DNA of 64,000 bases, taken from positions 9,530,969 through 9,594,968 of the forward strand of contig CM035351.1 in assembly GCA_020137815.1 (NCBI GenBank), in the 5' to 3' direction. The notes under the pieces are model-generated. The model did not search any database and was not told the DNA's origin. It saw only the letters and a list, made by a program, of their open reading frames with translations. Positions 1 through 10,526 of the stretch are shown in pieces. Every line of letters starts with the position of its first letter. Positions within the stretch are counted from its first letter, which is position 1. Both the position numbers and the translations under genes were made by a program. This stretch comes from Hormiphora californensis. Lineage: Eukaryota > Ctenophora > Tentaculata > Cydippida > Pleurobrachiidae.

Positions 1-99
1 CTCTCTTTTTGTGATACTGATGTAGGTCCTATAATAGTGGGCCTAAAGAAGTGGCTTGTAGTAGTTCTGTGTGTGATTCAATATCATGTATGCCCCCAG

Positions 100-736
100 G
101 TGAAAAGGATTAATTCAAATGCCCGGAAGCGACTCCGACAGCACATTGTCAATGAAGCATTTCTACAGGTAAGAAGTAACTCAGTGAGCGGGGTGTGTAT
201 GTGTTACATCCCTCTACCTGTGAGCTAGCAGGGGGCTGGGGGTATTGATATTCCCTTCGCGTCACAGTGACATTTAGACCTAATTCGAGGGAGGCGAACT
301 TACAACATTTTCCTTCCCATTTCAGCTGAAAGACATGGTACCGTGTAGGAGGCCCGAGAAGAAGATGTCAAAGTTACAGATACTGAAATCAGCAACCTGC
401 TACATTGACTTTCTAACTCAGCTAGTCCATCAAGACCGACAACTGGAACGGGTAATGTGTAGCGAGAGAAGATGCATATTGCAAGATGAGACAATTATTG
501 TACAATATTACATGTCACTAGAATTAGAGCAGTTCGACAAAAAGTTATGAGAGATGTTCGGTATCCTCCAAGTTATTGAAGGATAATAGAAGCAGCTATT
601 AGCTAATAATAACAGTTTCCCTTCCCAGGAGCGACAAGAAAGCATGGTATCCAGTACAACAGATAGCTACAGCAGCAGTGGAGGGGGGTACGGAGAGAAG
701 ACAACCAACAGACTCTGTCACCGATCCATTGTTTGA
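100..736 (+). CDS. bHLH transcription factor, 3' part (5' end outside window)
   Basis: Three exons fit together in frame: 100-168, 326-451 and 629-736 (stop TGA 734-736), each with AG acceptor and GT donor. The first two form a basic helix-loop-helix domain: a basic region around NARKRLR, helix 1 with NEAFLQLKDMVP, a short loop, and helix 2 with KKMSKLQILKSATCYIDFL. The YIDFL ending and the NxAF helix 1 resemble group A factors of the Twist/E-protein type, which bind E-box DNA as dimers in the nucleus. The last exon adds a Ser/Thr/Gly-rich tail of about 30 residues. The exon at 100 opens at an acceptor, so the start codon lies upstream of the window. Exact subfamily is not assignable from this fragment. 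Confidence 0.8.
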
Positions 737-2095
737 GAACCAACTACTACAGGCCTCTAGTAGGGAGATACCATGGTAACCACCCAGCTAGATGACTCTA
801 GTAGAGAGTTATCATGCCCAGCTAGATAGACATTATTGTGTTGCCCACCGTAACAGTTGTGAAGAGATGAAACAAGACTTGTGAACAATGGTGACATGTT
901 TAGTGAAAAGCATCTATATTTAAAGTAAGCTTTTATTAAATTGTTTGCTATAGAGCTTTGTTTATATGAAGAAGAGCGAAACAACACACATAAAACAATG
1001 GAGCGGCACAATGAGAGAGATTCTAAAATAAAGACAACGCTAAGACTATGAGGCATGTGACTGTGTAGCTACTCAAGGTGTGGGATCAGTGCTTCTAGAA
1101 TGTTAAAGAAGTGTGTGCAGCTTCTCAACACGTGTGTTCTATTAGAACTTCTAATGATCAGAGAAGATGATATTGTGCTAGGGGTGAGTGCAGGACATGT
1201 TGCCAGGAGTGATCTATACTGGATAGTGGAAGAAATACAGAAGTTCGGTCTAAAACAAACTTCCCCAAAACGACAAATCTACACACACTGACACAAACAT
1301 TTCACAACTATCTCTATCCTCACCTGATTTTATGGCGTATTGCTTACGGGGCTAATCCCTGAAGGTATCCATTGATAGCTGAGCTGTAGTTATAGCCGGC
1401 CTTTATACTTCAAGGAATCTGAAAGACGAATAAAATATTTAAAATCGGTAGTAGCACAGGATGAGACTTTAAACCCTAATTACTAACCTCGACCCTGTCT
1501 CAAACAACAAAACAAGTTATTACACAGTGTACCTGGTTGATAGAGTCTTCCATTTAGCTATGATCCAATGTTGTTTTGTACACCATTTCTGTTGCTGAGA
1601 CTTAGTGCTTCGCAAATAGGTTAGATATTGATTAGTTAGAGTCTTAACTAGTCAAAATACTATTTGAAAGAATAAGATGGTATTTTAGAAAGGGGAGAAA
1701 TAAATATTTTGGGTGACAAGTCCCATGTTCACAGTAAACAGTTGTAGTACATGTTAAAATAGGAAGCTACACATATCATACTGAATACTGTATTGTGTCT
1801 CTTTAAGTTCATCAATAGTTCGTCATTAATAATGTCACTGATACAGTACTAAGTTTAGTAGTATTATAGTGAAAGGGATGATAATAGTAGTAGAGCTGGT
1901 AGGAGCACAGCGAAGGAAGGGAGGAGACAGTACCCACTGGACACCACTTTCACACACTTGGGAACCTTGGAGTGGGTGGGGTTAGGTTGAGGGGCCGGGG
2001 GAGTGTTTACCACTTCGAAGGGATCAGGGAATGGGGGGGGGGGGGGTTAGAGGGGGTGGGCCCCAGGGGGTGGGTAATGGGGAGAGGGTCAGTGT
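737..2095. other. intergenic, no gene seen
   Basis: No exon with family resemblance found between the bHLH stop and the end of the CCP gene. AT-rich for most of its length, becoming G-rich near 1970-2080 with a run of about a dozen G at 2033-2046. Confidence 0.5.
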
Positions 2096-3916
2096 TTACC
2101 ACTTTACTCTTCTATTAGAAGCTAGTCTATAACAAGAAAGTACCTGATCATCGTTCCACCGTTGTGTGGATAGACATGTAATAAGGTTGGGAGTGGTGAG
2201 GGTGTACCCTGATTGTGTACACGCCATACTGACTATATCACCAATGTTGTAGGGAGCCGCACCGTTCACCTGAATCAAAGAGGTGAGATAGAGAGGGAGA
2301 GAGGTGGAGAGGGGGGAAGAGAGGGTCTTGAGAGGAGAAATACACCCTACATACAAGTTACAACCAAAAAAGCGGGGGAATGGGAAATAAAAAACATTCT
2401 AAAAGCACAGATAGCAAATAACGGGTCAGCAATTATAAATGGAGGACATGATTTTCCTAACCATGACTTACCGTTGATGCAGCCTTGCTAAGACTCACAC
2501 TGTCTCCCGTTGAAGGTAGGTTGGTACACCCATCTAAAGGAGAGAGAGAGAGATGTGAATTAGGGGGAGGTTAGAAGTTAGGGGAGAAAGGTGACAAACA
2601 GAAGATGGACAGGATGCTATCACTTACCGACACACTGTATGAGCTGCCCAGGAACTGGGGACCACCCAGAGTTAGTACACTTTGTCTTGGTCTCCGATCT
2701 CCCTGCATTCATTTGGGCAGCCCCATCCTTGCATGTCACCCCTACCTCTACAGATGTCTGTTTAATGGGTGCCTCACCAGCAGTGGTTGACATGACCTCC
2801 CCAGGGTAGGCAATGGCCCAGTTATAGGTGGGCTTAGTGGGCAGGAGGGGGCACCCTGTTGAGCACCATGTAGTTCGGGAGGTTAGGATCAATGGGGATA
2901 GGGCTTTGGAGCTATCACCTAGTAGAGATATAGAGGTTAGACATATCCAGAGAGCTAGAGGTGCTGTATTAGGGTCAGGGAAGTGAAGAAATAGATCTCA
3001 AAACTGGGAACTGGGAAGTTGGAGGGGTGACACATGTCTCGTTTAGAAAGGCTCTAACTATACTGACCGGAGCAGGTGATCTTTATATAGTTCTGTGGTT
3101 CTCCTGTGCTACTGTCAATCTCGTCTATTACTTCTGTATCACTGGGGGGATATTAAAACATCTGGAATTGAGGGCCTCCTGCCTGAGTATCAGAGCCCCC
3201 GTTCTCTGTCAGGCTCTGACCGCGGTTCTTTCATTTGAAAGGTATGAGAATAGGGCCAGGCCAATGCTCTGACAGCCCGTTTTGCAATGCCCCATTTTAA
3301 TTCTAGTGTCAGAGCGGCTCCCAGGGGGGGGGGGGGGGCGATGTGATAACTTACATGTATGTTAGGGCCCGGACTTCATTGCTCCAAGTTTGACTAGCAG
3401 ATTTACACTTTACCAAAATGGAGGGCAAGTCATCGTTTAGTTTCTCAGGGATAGGTAGCCACTGAACTACATCTTTAGAGGTGTCTTTATACGCGAGCTG
3501 GGGATGAGAGGGGTGTGTTAGGAGAGAGCTGGGAGGGGTGTGTTAGGAGAGAGCTGGGAGGGGAGTGTTAGGAGAGAGCTGGGAGGGGTGTGTTAGGAGA
3601 GAGCTGGGAGGGGTGTGTTAGGAGAGAGCTGGGGGTGGGAGGGGTTAGGAGAGTTTGCCAAACTCAGTTTGGGCATCAAAACATTGTGTGTGGGTGAGAA
3701 ACTAAGAGGAATTCTCACAGTACATCCCACTACAAATCTGGGGGGGGGGGTCGTTACCTCTCTGTCTATGTTGTCTCGGTTAGTTAATATCTCACAATCG
3801 TCAAATGCGCTACCCAACGATGTTATCAACAACACTGTAGGGGATCAAACAAATTTAATAAACTGGTCAGTGTTCAAGGTACTATAAAAGTAGTGCAACT
3901 TACAAATGAGAATCAT
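2096..3916 (-). CDS. secreted CCP/sushi-domain protein
   Basis: Seven minus-strand exons join cleanly: 3904-3916, 3758-3834, 3355-3497, 3068-3141, 2628-2918, 2472-2533 and 2096-2269 (834 nt, 277 aa), with consistent phases and GT/AG ends. The 13-nt first exon plus the next gives an N-terminal signal peptide (MILILLLITSLGSA). The C-terminal half holds two complement-control-protein modules with the usual C-C-C-W-C pattern: one from about residue 120 (CPLLP... to QCV), the second split over three exons and ending in LSCY just before the stop. The N-terminal 100 residues hold a degenerate third module. CCP domains mediate extracellular adhesion or complement-type recognition. No transmembrane segment is seen, so it is probably secreted. 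The start is chosen because it is the only one giving a signal peptide in phase. Confidence 0.72.
3499..3655 (-). repeat. minisatellite abutting a 3' splice site of the CCP gene
   Basis: About six copies of a ~24-bp unit (plus strand gagagctgggaggggtgtgt followed by tag). On the transcribed strand each unit reads as CTAAC, a C/T-rich tract and CAG, and the array ends at the acceptor of the exon starting at 3497. See the findings on acceptor-anchored arrays. Confidence 0.8.
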
Positions 3917-4845
3917 TGGCGAAAGGGTGAGAGAAGTTTAGTACAATTGTAAATAAAGGGAGTGTGGATTAGTGACTGGGAGAGTATTGAGGGCAGGGGG
4001 TCAGAGAGAGAGAGAGGGGGGTGTTTCCGGGACTGGTATCAGGAGGGGATCGGGAGAGCTGCGTGTTGGTGATTGGTCTGAGTGTACCCTCTATGTTTTA
4101 AATACATTCGTTCAATGCGCATTTGGAGAGACAATTTGTTTTGGGCACTATGAATAACACCGTGCCCAAATTATTTGTTTCTGTTTGGCAAATGCGCCTT
4201 GTTGCAGGATTATTCAAAAAACAAGAGGTTTCTTTAGAACCAATCACATTATGGTACTACAAACAGATAAGGAGAGAGAAACACACACATACAGATAGAT
4301 ACATGGATTATTATAGTAGGCGCAGGAACTGTACATTAAAGTACACACTGAACCTATTTTCACATATCACACACAAAAGAAAATATTGCTAGATCCCCCA
4401 GTAAAATATCACATATTTAGTTAGCTGATCAAATCCAAGTGAGATCTTTACTAATAAAGAGAGATTGTTACATTAACTAAAGAGAGATTGTTACATTAAC
4501 TAAGGTGAGATTCTCAATGGAGCTGCCCAGCCAACGCACATTTCAATAATATCACTTGTACAACCACTTCAACCTAACAAACCTTTAAAAGAAAAAATTG
4601 GTCAGCTTAGCTCGCGTATTTTTTAATCTAGAACCAGCTAGAAAGAATAATTAGGGCGCCACCCGGCCATTTCTTTGTTTATTGTAGGGTGGGATAGAAA
4701 AAACGGAAATAGCATTCAACCAGACCTTCAATATCGATGATCTATTCTCGCTCTCTCCTTACTTCATGCAAAAACACCTAGTTTACACAAAACACATTCT
4801 CTCTCTTATTAACAGAGCACGACAATCAATCATTGTTTATAATTT
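3917..4845. other. intergenic between GDI 3' end and CCP gene 5' end
   Basis: No convincing exon. Contains a two-copy 23-bp tandem duplication near 4456-4503 (agagagattgttacattaac units). Both neighbours are on the minus strand, so the part just above 3917 should hold the CCP promoter and the part just below 4845 the GDI 3' UTR. Confidence 0.5.
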
Positions 4846-5731
4846 CTATTCTCCCAGGTTTTTGAATTCTTCCAATTTAGCATCTAGGGATGCAAAGTTG
4901 AATGGTTCTCCGGTGATCTTCTCATAGATCCCAATGATGTCCTCACACGTCGTCTCAAAGTGGGTAGTGGCATCAAACGAAGATGAGATGAAGACCTGAG
5001 GGAGGTGTGGGTTTTAGGAACTAGAAATAAATAGAAAAAAACTTGGACTCTGACTATAATTGTGGATCGAGAATTTTATCAATCACAAGAGGAACACTTA
5101 CATTATCGTCCTTTCCGTCGTCATTGGGAGCCATGATATCACTGACTGTGACGAACTTCTCAACAACAGGTCCAAGTAGTCGTAGACCAGGCTCCAACTC
5201 TGCCTCTGGGTTGGCAGTTTCAACTGTGGTACTAACAAGGGCCACATACCAGTTTTGAGGGGCGATGTTGTGGGCAAAGCTCACACACAACACATAGATA
5301 TCACTCTTCCTTCCGACCTGGGTTGTAATGGTGTGTTATTTCAGTGTTAGTTAAAAAGTGAGGGAATATAAAAAATCGTGAAGATATGGGGCTATATAGG
5401 GAAATTTTCAGTACACACGCACCTGGTTCTGTGGGATAATGATCTGGCTTGACTGGCTGTTGTTGGTGTTGGGTAGGGGTTCCCTCAACAGACAGATAGC
5501 ACGTACTACCTGGCCAACCTTCTTACACTTATCAGGGAAATAGGAGGGGTCCGCCACCACTATTTTACACTTAGCAGTCTCACCCTCGCTGGTCACACCA
5601 GTTACCTTTCCATCCTCTCCCTTAGTAATACCCTCAAATGGTTTAGACAACATGTAGGTGCCTCCATAGATAGCGGATAATCTAGGGAGGGGTGGAGGTG
5701 GAGAGAGAGAGAGAGTGAGAGAGAGAGAGAG

Positions 5732-5806
<75 letters not shown>

Positions 5807-7181
5807 CAGAAGGGATGTGATCTCATTAAAGATTAGTACAGGTGTTGTGCAACAATGGCAGTACCTTGCGAATCCCTGAGGCAGCTCTCCCAACCCATAC
5901 AGGGGGTACAGGTAGGGTGATTTGAGGTACTTGGCAATAGAGTTGAAGTATAATTTCATCCTATTGACGGTCCCAACTGCTGGCTCGTTGATGTACCTGA
6001 AATGAAGGCGTGTGTAAGAAGATGGTGTGAGACGCGCAGGCGGAACAATAACAATGACAACTCTTCACGTTTTGAGTGCGCGCACCACCCCGGTAGACCC
6101 CGCTCAGATCAGTGCTCCACCTCTTCAGACAGCACTTTGCACAACATGGTGTCGGGTGTGCGAACTGTCTCTCATCACACAGGACTGAGCCACACCCAAA
6201 AGAGATAGCTAAAGACAGCAACATATCAAGTTAAATGTTGCTGTAGATTTTCAGAAAAAGACAGTGTGACAGTTTTTCCGCACCACCATGTACAAGACTC
6301 ACTCATCATTTCTGTAGAGGGCAATGGCGTGACCAACGAAATCTCGGACGTTGGTGTCAAGCTTGTACTTTTCGTAAAGAGCAGACATGGGCATAGTGGT
6401 GAGGTCCAAACCTGAAAATAATGGGAGAAGTTAGATTTCAAATGTTCAGGGATCAGGGACTGTTATTATTTGAATCTGTGGCTGTTCTAATTTGAATCAC
6501 TGTTAATTGACACTGTTACCCACCATCATGAGTGGAAGGGTCCTTCTCGTCGTATTTGAAGACGAACACCAACAGATTCCTAAACCTCCTCTTCTCAAAA
6601 AGACCAAGAAGGGAAGAACTAAGGGCCTCGGTCTCAGTTCCTGGAACCTTGTGTGTTTTGCCCCCTTTGTATACATAGCTACCATCAACCTGTTTGAACT
6701 CCAGGTACCTTGTTACCCCAGTGTAGATTAGCAGCTTCACCAGTAGACCTGTAGAGAGAGAGGGGGTTGGAATTTAATACTTTGGAATTTAAAGAATGGA
6801 CATCAAGATTCCAATGTATCGGTACATACCATCAGCCATGAGGAATTTAGGGATAAGATCCACATTCCATGCTCGGGACTTTCCATAGCTCGACAAGTCA
6901 CAATCCTTCTTGTTAAAGTGCTCAAACAGCTGGTGAGATAATGGGGCCGGGTTAATTTATATTGTTAAAGTGGTAATAAGTAGATCTACCCCCTCACAGA
7001 GCGGTGTGAGCCACACTAGAAACCTCCTCACCTGTTCAAGATACATGGAGGCACAGTCCCCGCCATAATAGTTGTTCCTATCCATGTGGAGGACCTTCTT
7101 GCCAGAGACAGAGAGGAGTCCAGATAGGACACACTCCTTCAATCCAGTACCCAGAATAATGGCATCATATTCATCGTCCAT
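4846..7181 (-). CDS. GDI: Rab GDP dissociation inhibitor
   Basis: Eight exons: 7032-7181, 6830-6929, 6524-6748, 6303-6411, 5865-5996, 5423-5681, 5102-5317 and 4846-4995 (stop TAG 4846-4848). Together 1341 nt, 446 aa, almost exactly the length of animal GDI1/GDI2 (447/445). The dinucleotide-fold start [20 protein letters not shown], the Rab-binding platform [12 protein letters not shown] and the [17 protein letters not shown] block are all present. GDI extracts prenylated GDP-bound Rab GTPases from membranes and recycles them through the cytosol. Every junction keeps frame, with no excess bases, which makes this gene a useful control for the frame breaks seen elsewhere. Intron 5 carries a long CT tract next to its acceptor. 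Confidence 0.96.
5700..5806. repeat. (GA)n microsatellite in GDI intron 5
   Basis: About 100 bp of GA dinucleotides with a few T interruptions, read as (CT)n in the GDI transcript about 20 nt upstream of the acceptor of the exon starting at 5681. It probably lengthens the polypyrimidine tract. Confidence 0.95.
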
Positions 7182-7655
7182 AGTGGCGTGGGGTCTAGCT
7201 ATAGAGGTAGGGGGTTAGTGGGGTGGGGCTAGCTGTATAACGAGGTAGTGGGGTTAGTGGGGTATAGCTATTTAGCAGAGGTAGGGGAGATTAGTTGGGT
7301 GTGACGGGGATAGCTAATTTTGGAAGAAGTGTGTAGAGCAGGTGCTGGCTGCTATACTAACTGCCAGTTGAAAGAGAAGATATACGGGAGTGTTTTTATG
7401 GCAGAAGCACACACACAGGTGAATGCAAAACTAATTGGTACACACACATCTGCAGCACTGTACAGGAGCTGCACTATACTAGATATGTTTTATTGTGGGG
7501 GAGGAAATACACCGAAATTGAGAGAAATTAAAAAAGATAATAAATTATTACAGAAAAACTAAAGATTAATAAACATGCATCTGCCAGCAGAAGTCTAACT
7601 AGAAGGCAAGTTATGTCTGTGAAACTAAATCTACCCCAACTAAGTAATATTGTCT
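7182..7655. other. intergenic GDI promoter / SEPSECS 3' region
   Basis: 474 bp between the GDI start codon and the SEPSECS stop. Short degenerate repeats of gtggggttagtgggg type lie at 7200-7270. No exon seen. Confidence 0.5.
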
Positions 7656-10326
7656 CTACTTCATAGAACACTTCTGAAGTAATTTCTCCACTTTCCCCAC
7701 CAGTACATCCACGTCCCCCTTGCTCATCCCCACTGCCCCTGCAAAGGTCATGTAGGGTACAGGGCAGGAGGGTGCATGACTCCCAAAACCCTCCAAAGTC
7801 ACGTGACCTATGGTCTTGGTGACGTCCCCAACAACCACTCTCACTCCAGTAACATTACGTAGAAACAACCTACTGCCAATCTCTGACGCGGGAACCTGGG
7901 AAAGGAACGGGTTTTTAAAACGACAGGTGTTTGCTAGAGGTGTAGTGGGACGGCAAGAGGGAAGAAGCAGCTCTGAGGAGAAGAGGAAGAAGTTTCTGCA
8001 CTTTACAGAGTGCTGTAATCTAACCGTATATAGAGATGGGGTGAGGGTTAATCCAAGGGAGACCAGGTTCTGTGGGGTATCAAGAACTCTCTCCCCTCTC
8101 TCCTTGGCTAGATCAGTCAGTCTTTCTTTCAGATAGCTGAACACCTGGCGGAACAAAACAGTGTTAATCTTAGTGAATCATATAATAGTGTATCTAAATA
8201 GGGACGGGAGTATCCAAATAACAAAGTATATATCATCCCTGCTCTGCCAACTCTAACCTCAGATCGTGTATCTAGTAGGTTAATCAGCCCACTCCGTCCC
8301 ATACTAAGTAGGGTGATGAACAGGTCCAGGGTGGGGGTGCTGCTCCCCCTACCCGGGTACACCTGAGAGACACCCTTAATGACGTCACTAGTGAATCCAG
8401 CCACAATACTACCACCTACTGGCACCATGAAGTTCTTATCCAAACTCTGCACATACATATCAACACGACCTGCAGGTAGATATCATGTGGGTTTATGAAA
8501 GTAGTAATCAATGGTATCTGCTCGTTAGTTTGTAACCACTACTATATATGCGCTGCATCTCTCAAAACAAGACCATGGCTTTAAATCAGCTCCTACCTTG
8601 AAGCGATGCAGAGTTAATTTGTGCCATGTATTTAGGGATCTGAATACCATAAGCGTTGTTGATGACATGAGGTCTGGAGTACTTTTTACACAACTCTGCA
8701 ACTTTAACCACCCTGAGTAGTATAGAGAGAGATGTTGTTAGGAGGAGTACACGACTACATATTACATCACTCTGAGCTGATGATAAACTAGTAGTAACTG
8801 AGATGCTATTCACTATTTTTATTGAGTCATTCACTCTTTTTATACACCTGATCTTGTCATGCATAGTGCCATCACGCTATACTACTGCATAATATAATGC
8901 ACGTATTATTGTTTCTCTATGCAATGTTCTCTGTGTTACTATTATTCTCGTTTCTATACAACAGTACGAACAGTTTAGTTTTATAGATCACATTACAACT
9001 AGAACACATCCACAACCCCACTAGATAATTCCCTATTTTCAATTTCCCACGCCGAAACTGTCAACTACTTCTTGACATATACCAGCCACACATTGCCATA
9101 TTTGGTATTGTATAGGTGAGAATTAAACCAACCTGTCGGGGGAGCGGGGAGCGAAGCAGGATGTGGTAGAGATTACAGCCAGAACATCCTCCCCATATCT
9201 CTCCAACTCCCTCTCTAGAGTCTCCACATTAGTCTGTATTGCATCTCCCTTTACTACTGGCTCTATCACCACCACAGTACAACCTGCTGTCTGGGGCGCC
9301 TTGATACAGGTTTTCTGATCAATTCGGAGCCATAATACTACACTGAAATGTGGGGAATTAGTCGAGTCAGTGGGGACTAGAGAGAGTAGGGACTAGATAG
9401 AGTAGGGAGAGTGGCTAAACTGAAAATATATACCACTATTCTTCAATCAATAACACTAACTTAGATTTTGGGTTCTCCTGTTTCAAATACAGTAGGGACA
9501 GTGTCAGGGCCATTCCGGTAGCTACAGGTAGTACAACACACGCCTTAGTATTCTTACATCCCACATGTCTGAGGACATCCAGTACTAGACCCTCTGTTAT
9601 CCTGCACATCAGTGCTGAACCTGCTGCCTGGAGAGGGGAGAGGGGGTGTTATTAACATTGGATATGAGAGAAGGGTAAATGATAACACTGGATTGAGAAC
9701 ATTAAGTATGGTATCAGATCACACATTGCATGCTAAGTTTAATACTAAATCACAGTTCACACTCATGTGTGATGTGATCACTAAATCACAGTTCACTCAC
9801 ACTCATGTGATCACTAAATCACAGTTCACACACACTCATATGATCAGGTTAAATCACACACACAGTTGATTATTGTGTACCTCTCTCTCATGTTCCGACC
9901 TTGGGCTGGTTAGCAGCGATATCCCCGCTCCGACCGATCCCGTGAGCTAGGTTATAGTGTCGCCTGGCAACCAAACTAGAGTATATCCTCCCCTCCCTCT
10001 CACCACCACCAACATTACCTAATAGGGAGATAGTGGGGAGGTTTAAACCTCAAGTTAACCACAGTGTTGCAACACCACTACCCACTACGTTAATCCTGCA
10101 GTTAACTATACCATCACTCCAACGTACCAATAAAGTTATTTGAATCCATCATTGCAAGTTGAGCCATTAACCTCTCTATCTGGAGGTCAGTCCACCCTGT
10201 TTCAGGTAGTCTCCTCTGTTCAATAAGATGTGTGATGGCATTGTCAGCACTCTGCAAACTACCACATCCCTGTTCAATGTACCCCTTACCAACGAGTTTA
10301 CCAGCTGCACCTAGAGCTCCCTCCAT
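7656..10326 (-). CDS. SEPSECS: O-phosphoseryl-tRNA(Sec) selenium transferase
   Basis: Eight exons: 10128-10326, 9900-10018, 9461-9627, 9133-9342, 8597-8712, 8258-8469, 8025-8144 and 7656-7895. They total 1383 nt, 460 aa (human about 501; the C-terminal tail is shorter here). The enzyme is PLP-dependent and converts phosphoseryl-tRNA(Sec) to selenocysteinyl-tRNA. Recognisable blocks: [10 protein letters not shown] and MDSNNFIG near the N-terminus, [27 protein letters not shown]-like (here [14 protein letters not shown]), [10 protein letters not shown], and the PLP lysine in [15 protein letters not shown] at about residue 282 (human Lys284). The last intron (7896-8024) is inferred from alignment, since its sequence also stays open in frame. 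Presence implies selenoprotein synthesis in this animal. Only 200 bp separate it from the MMUT stop codon upstream. Confidence 0.95.
9742..9866. repeat. short tandem repeat in SEPSECS intron 2
   Basis: Three to four imperfect copies of a ~33-bp unit (actaaatcacagttcacac followed by actcatgtgatc). Lies wholly in the intron. Confidence 0.75.
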
Positions 10327-10526
10327 GCTAGAATAACAAGGTTTGTAAATGATCGGATTGTAAAATAAATAAGAAAACTGTGTTACTGAAAAAAGACAAG
10401 TACAAAATATGCATACATAAAAACACTTCAAGAAAACATCTGATATAACAACTCTAAGTGTAGTCCATGTATTTTGAAATTCAAACAAAGTCTTGTATCA
10501 GGTCCTTTCTTAAGAAACACCAATAA

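Noticed and set aside
5408-5959. Long minus-strand open frame with dozens of Leu-Ser repeats
   Set aside because: It reads through GDI exons 5 and 6 and the CT microsatellite of the intron between them; the Leu/Ser run is the translated repeat.
7182-7655. Small plus-strand frame at 7320-7562
   Set aside because: Lacks family resemblance and splice signals; lies in the expected GDI promoter region.
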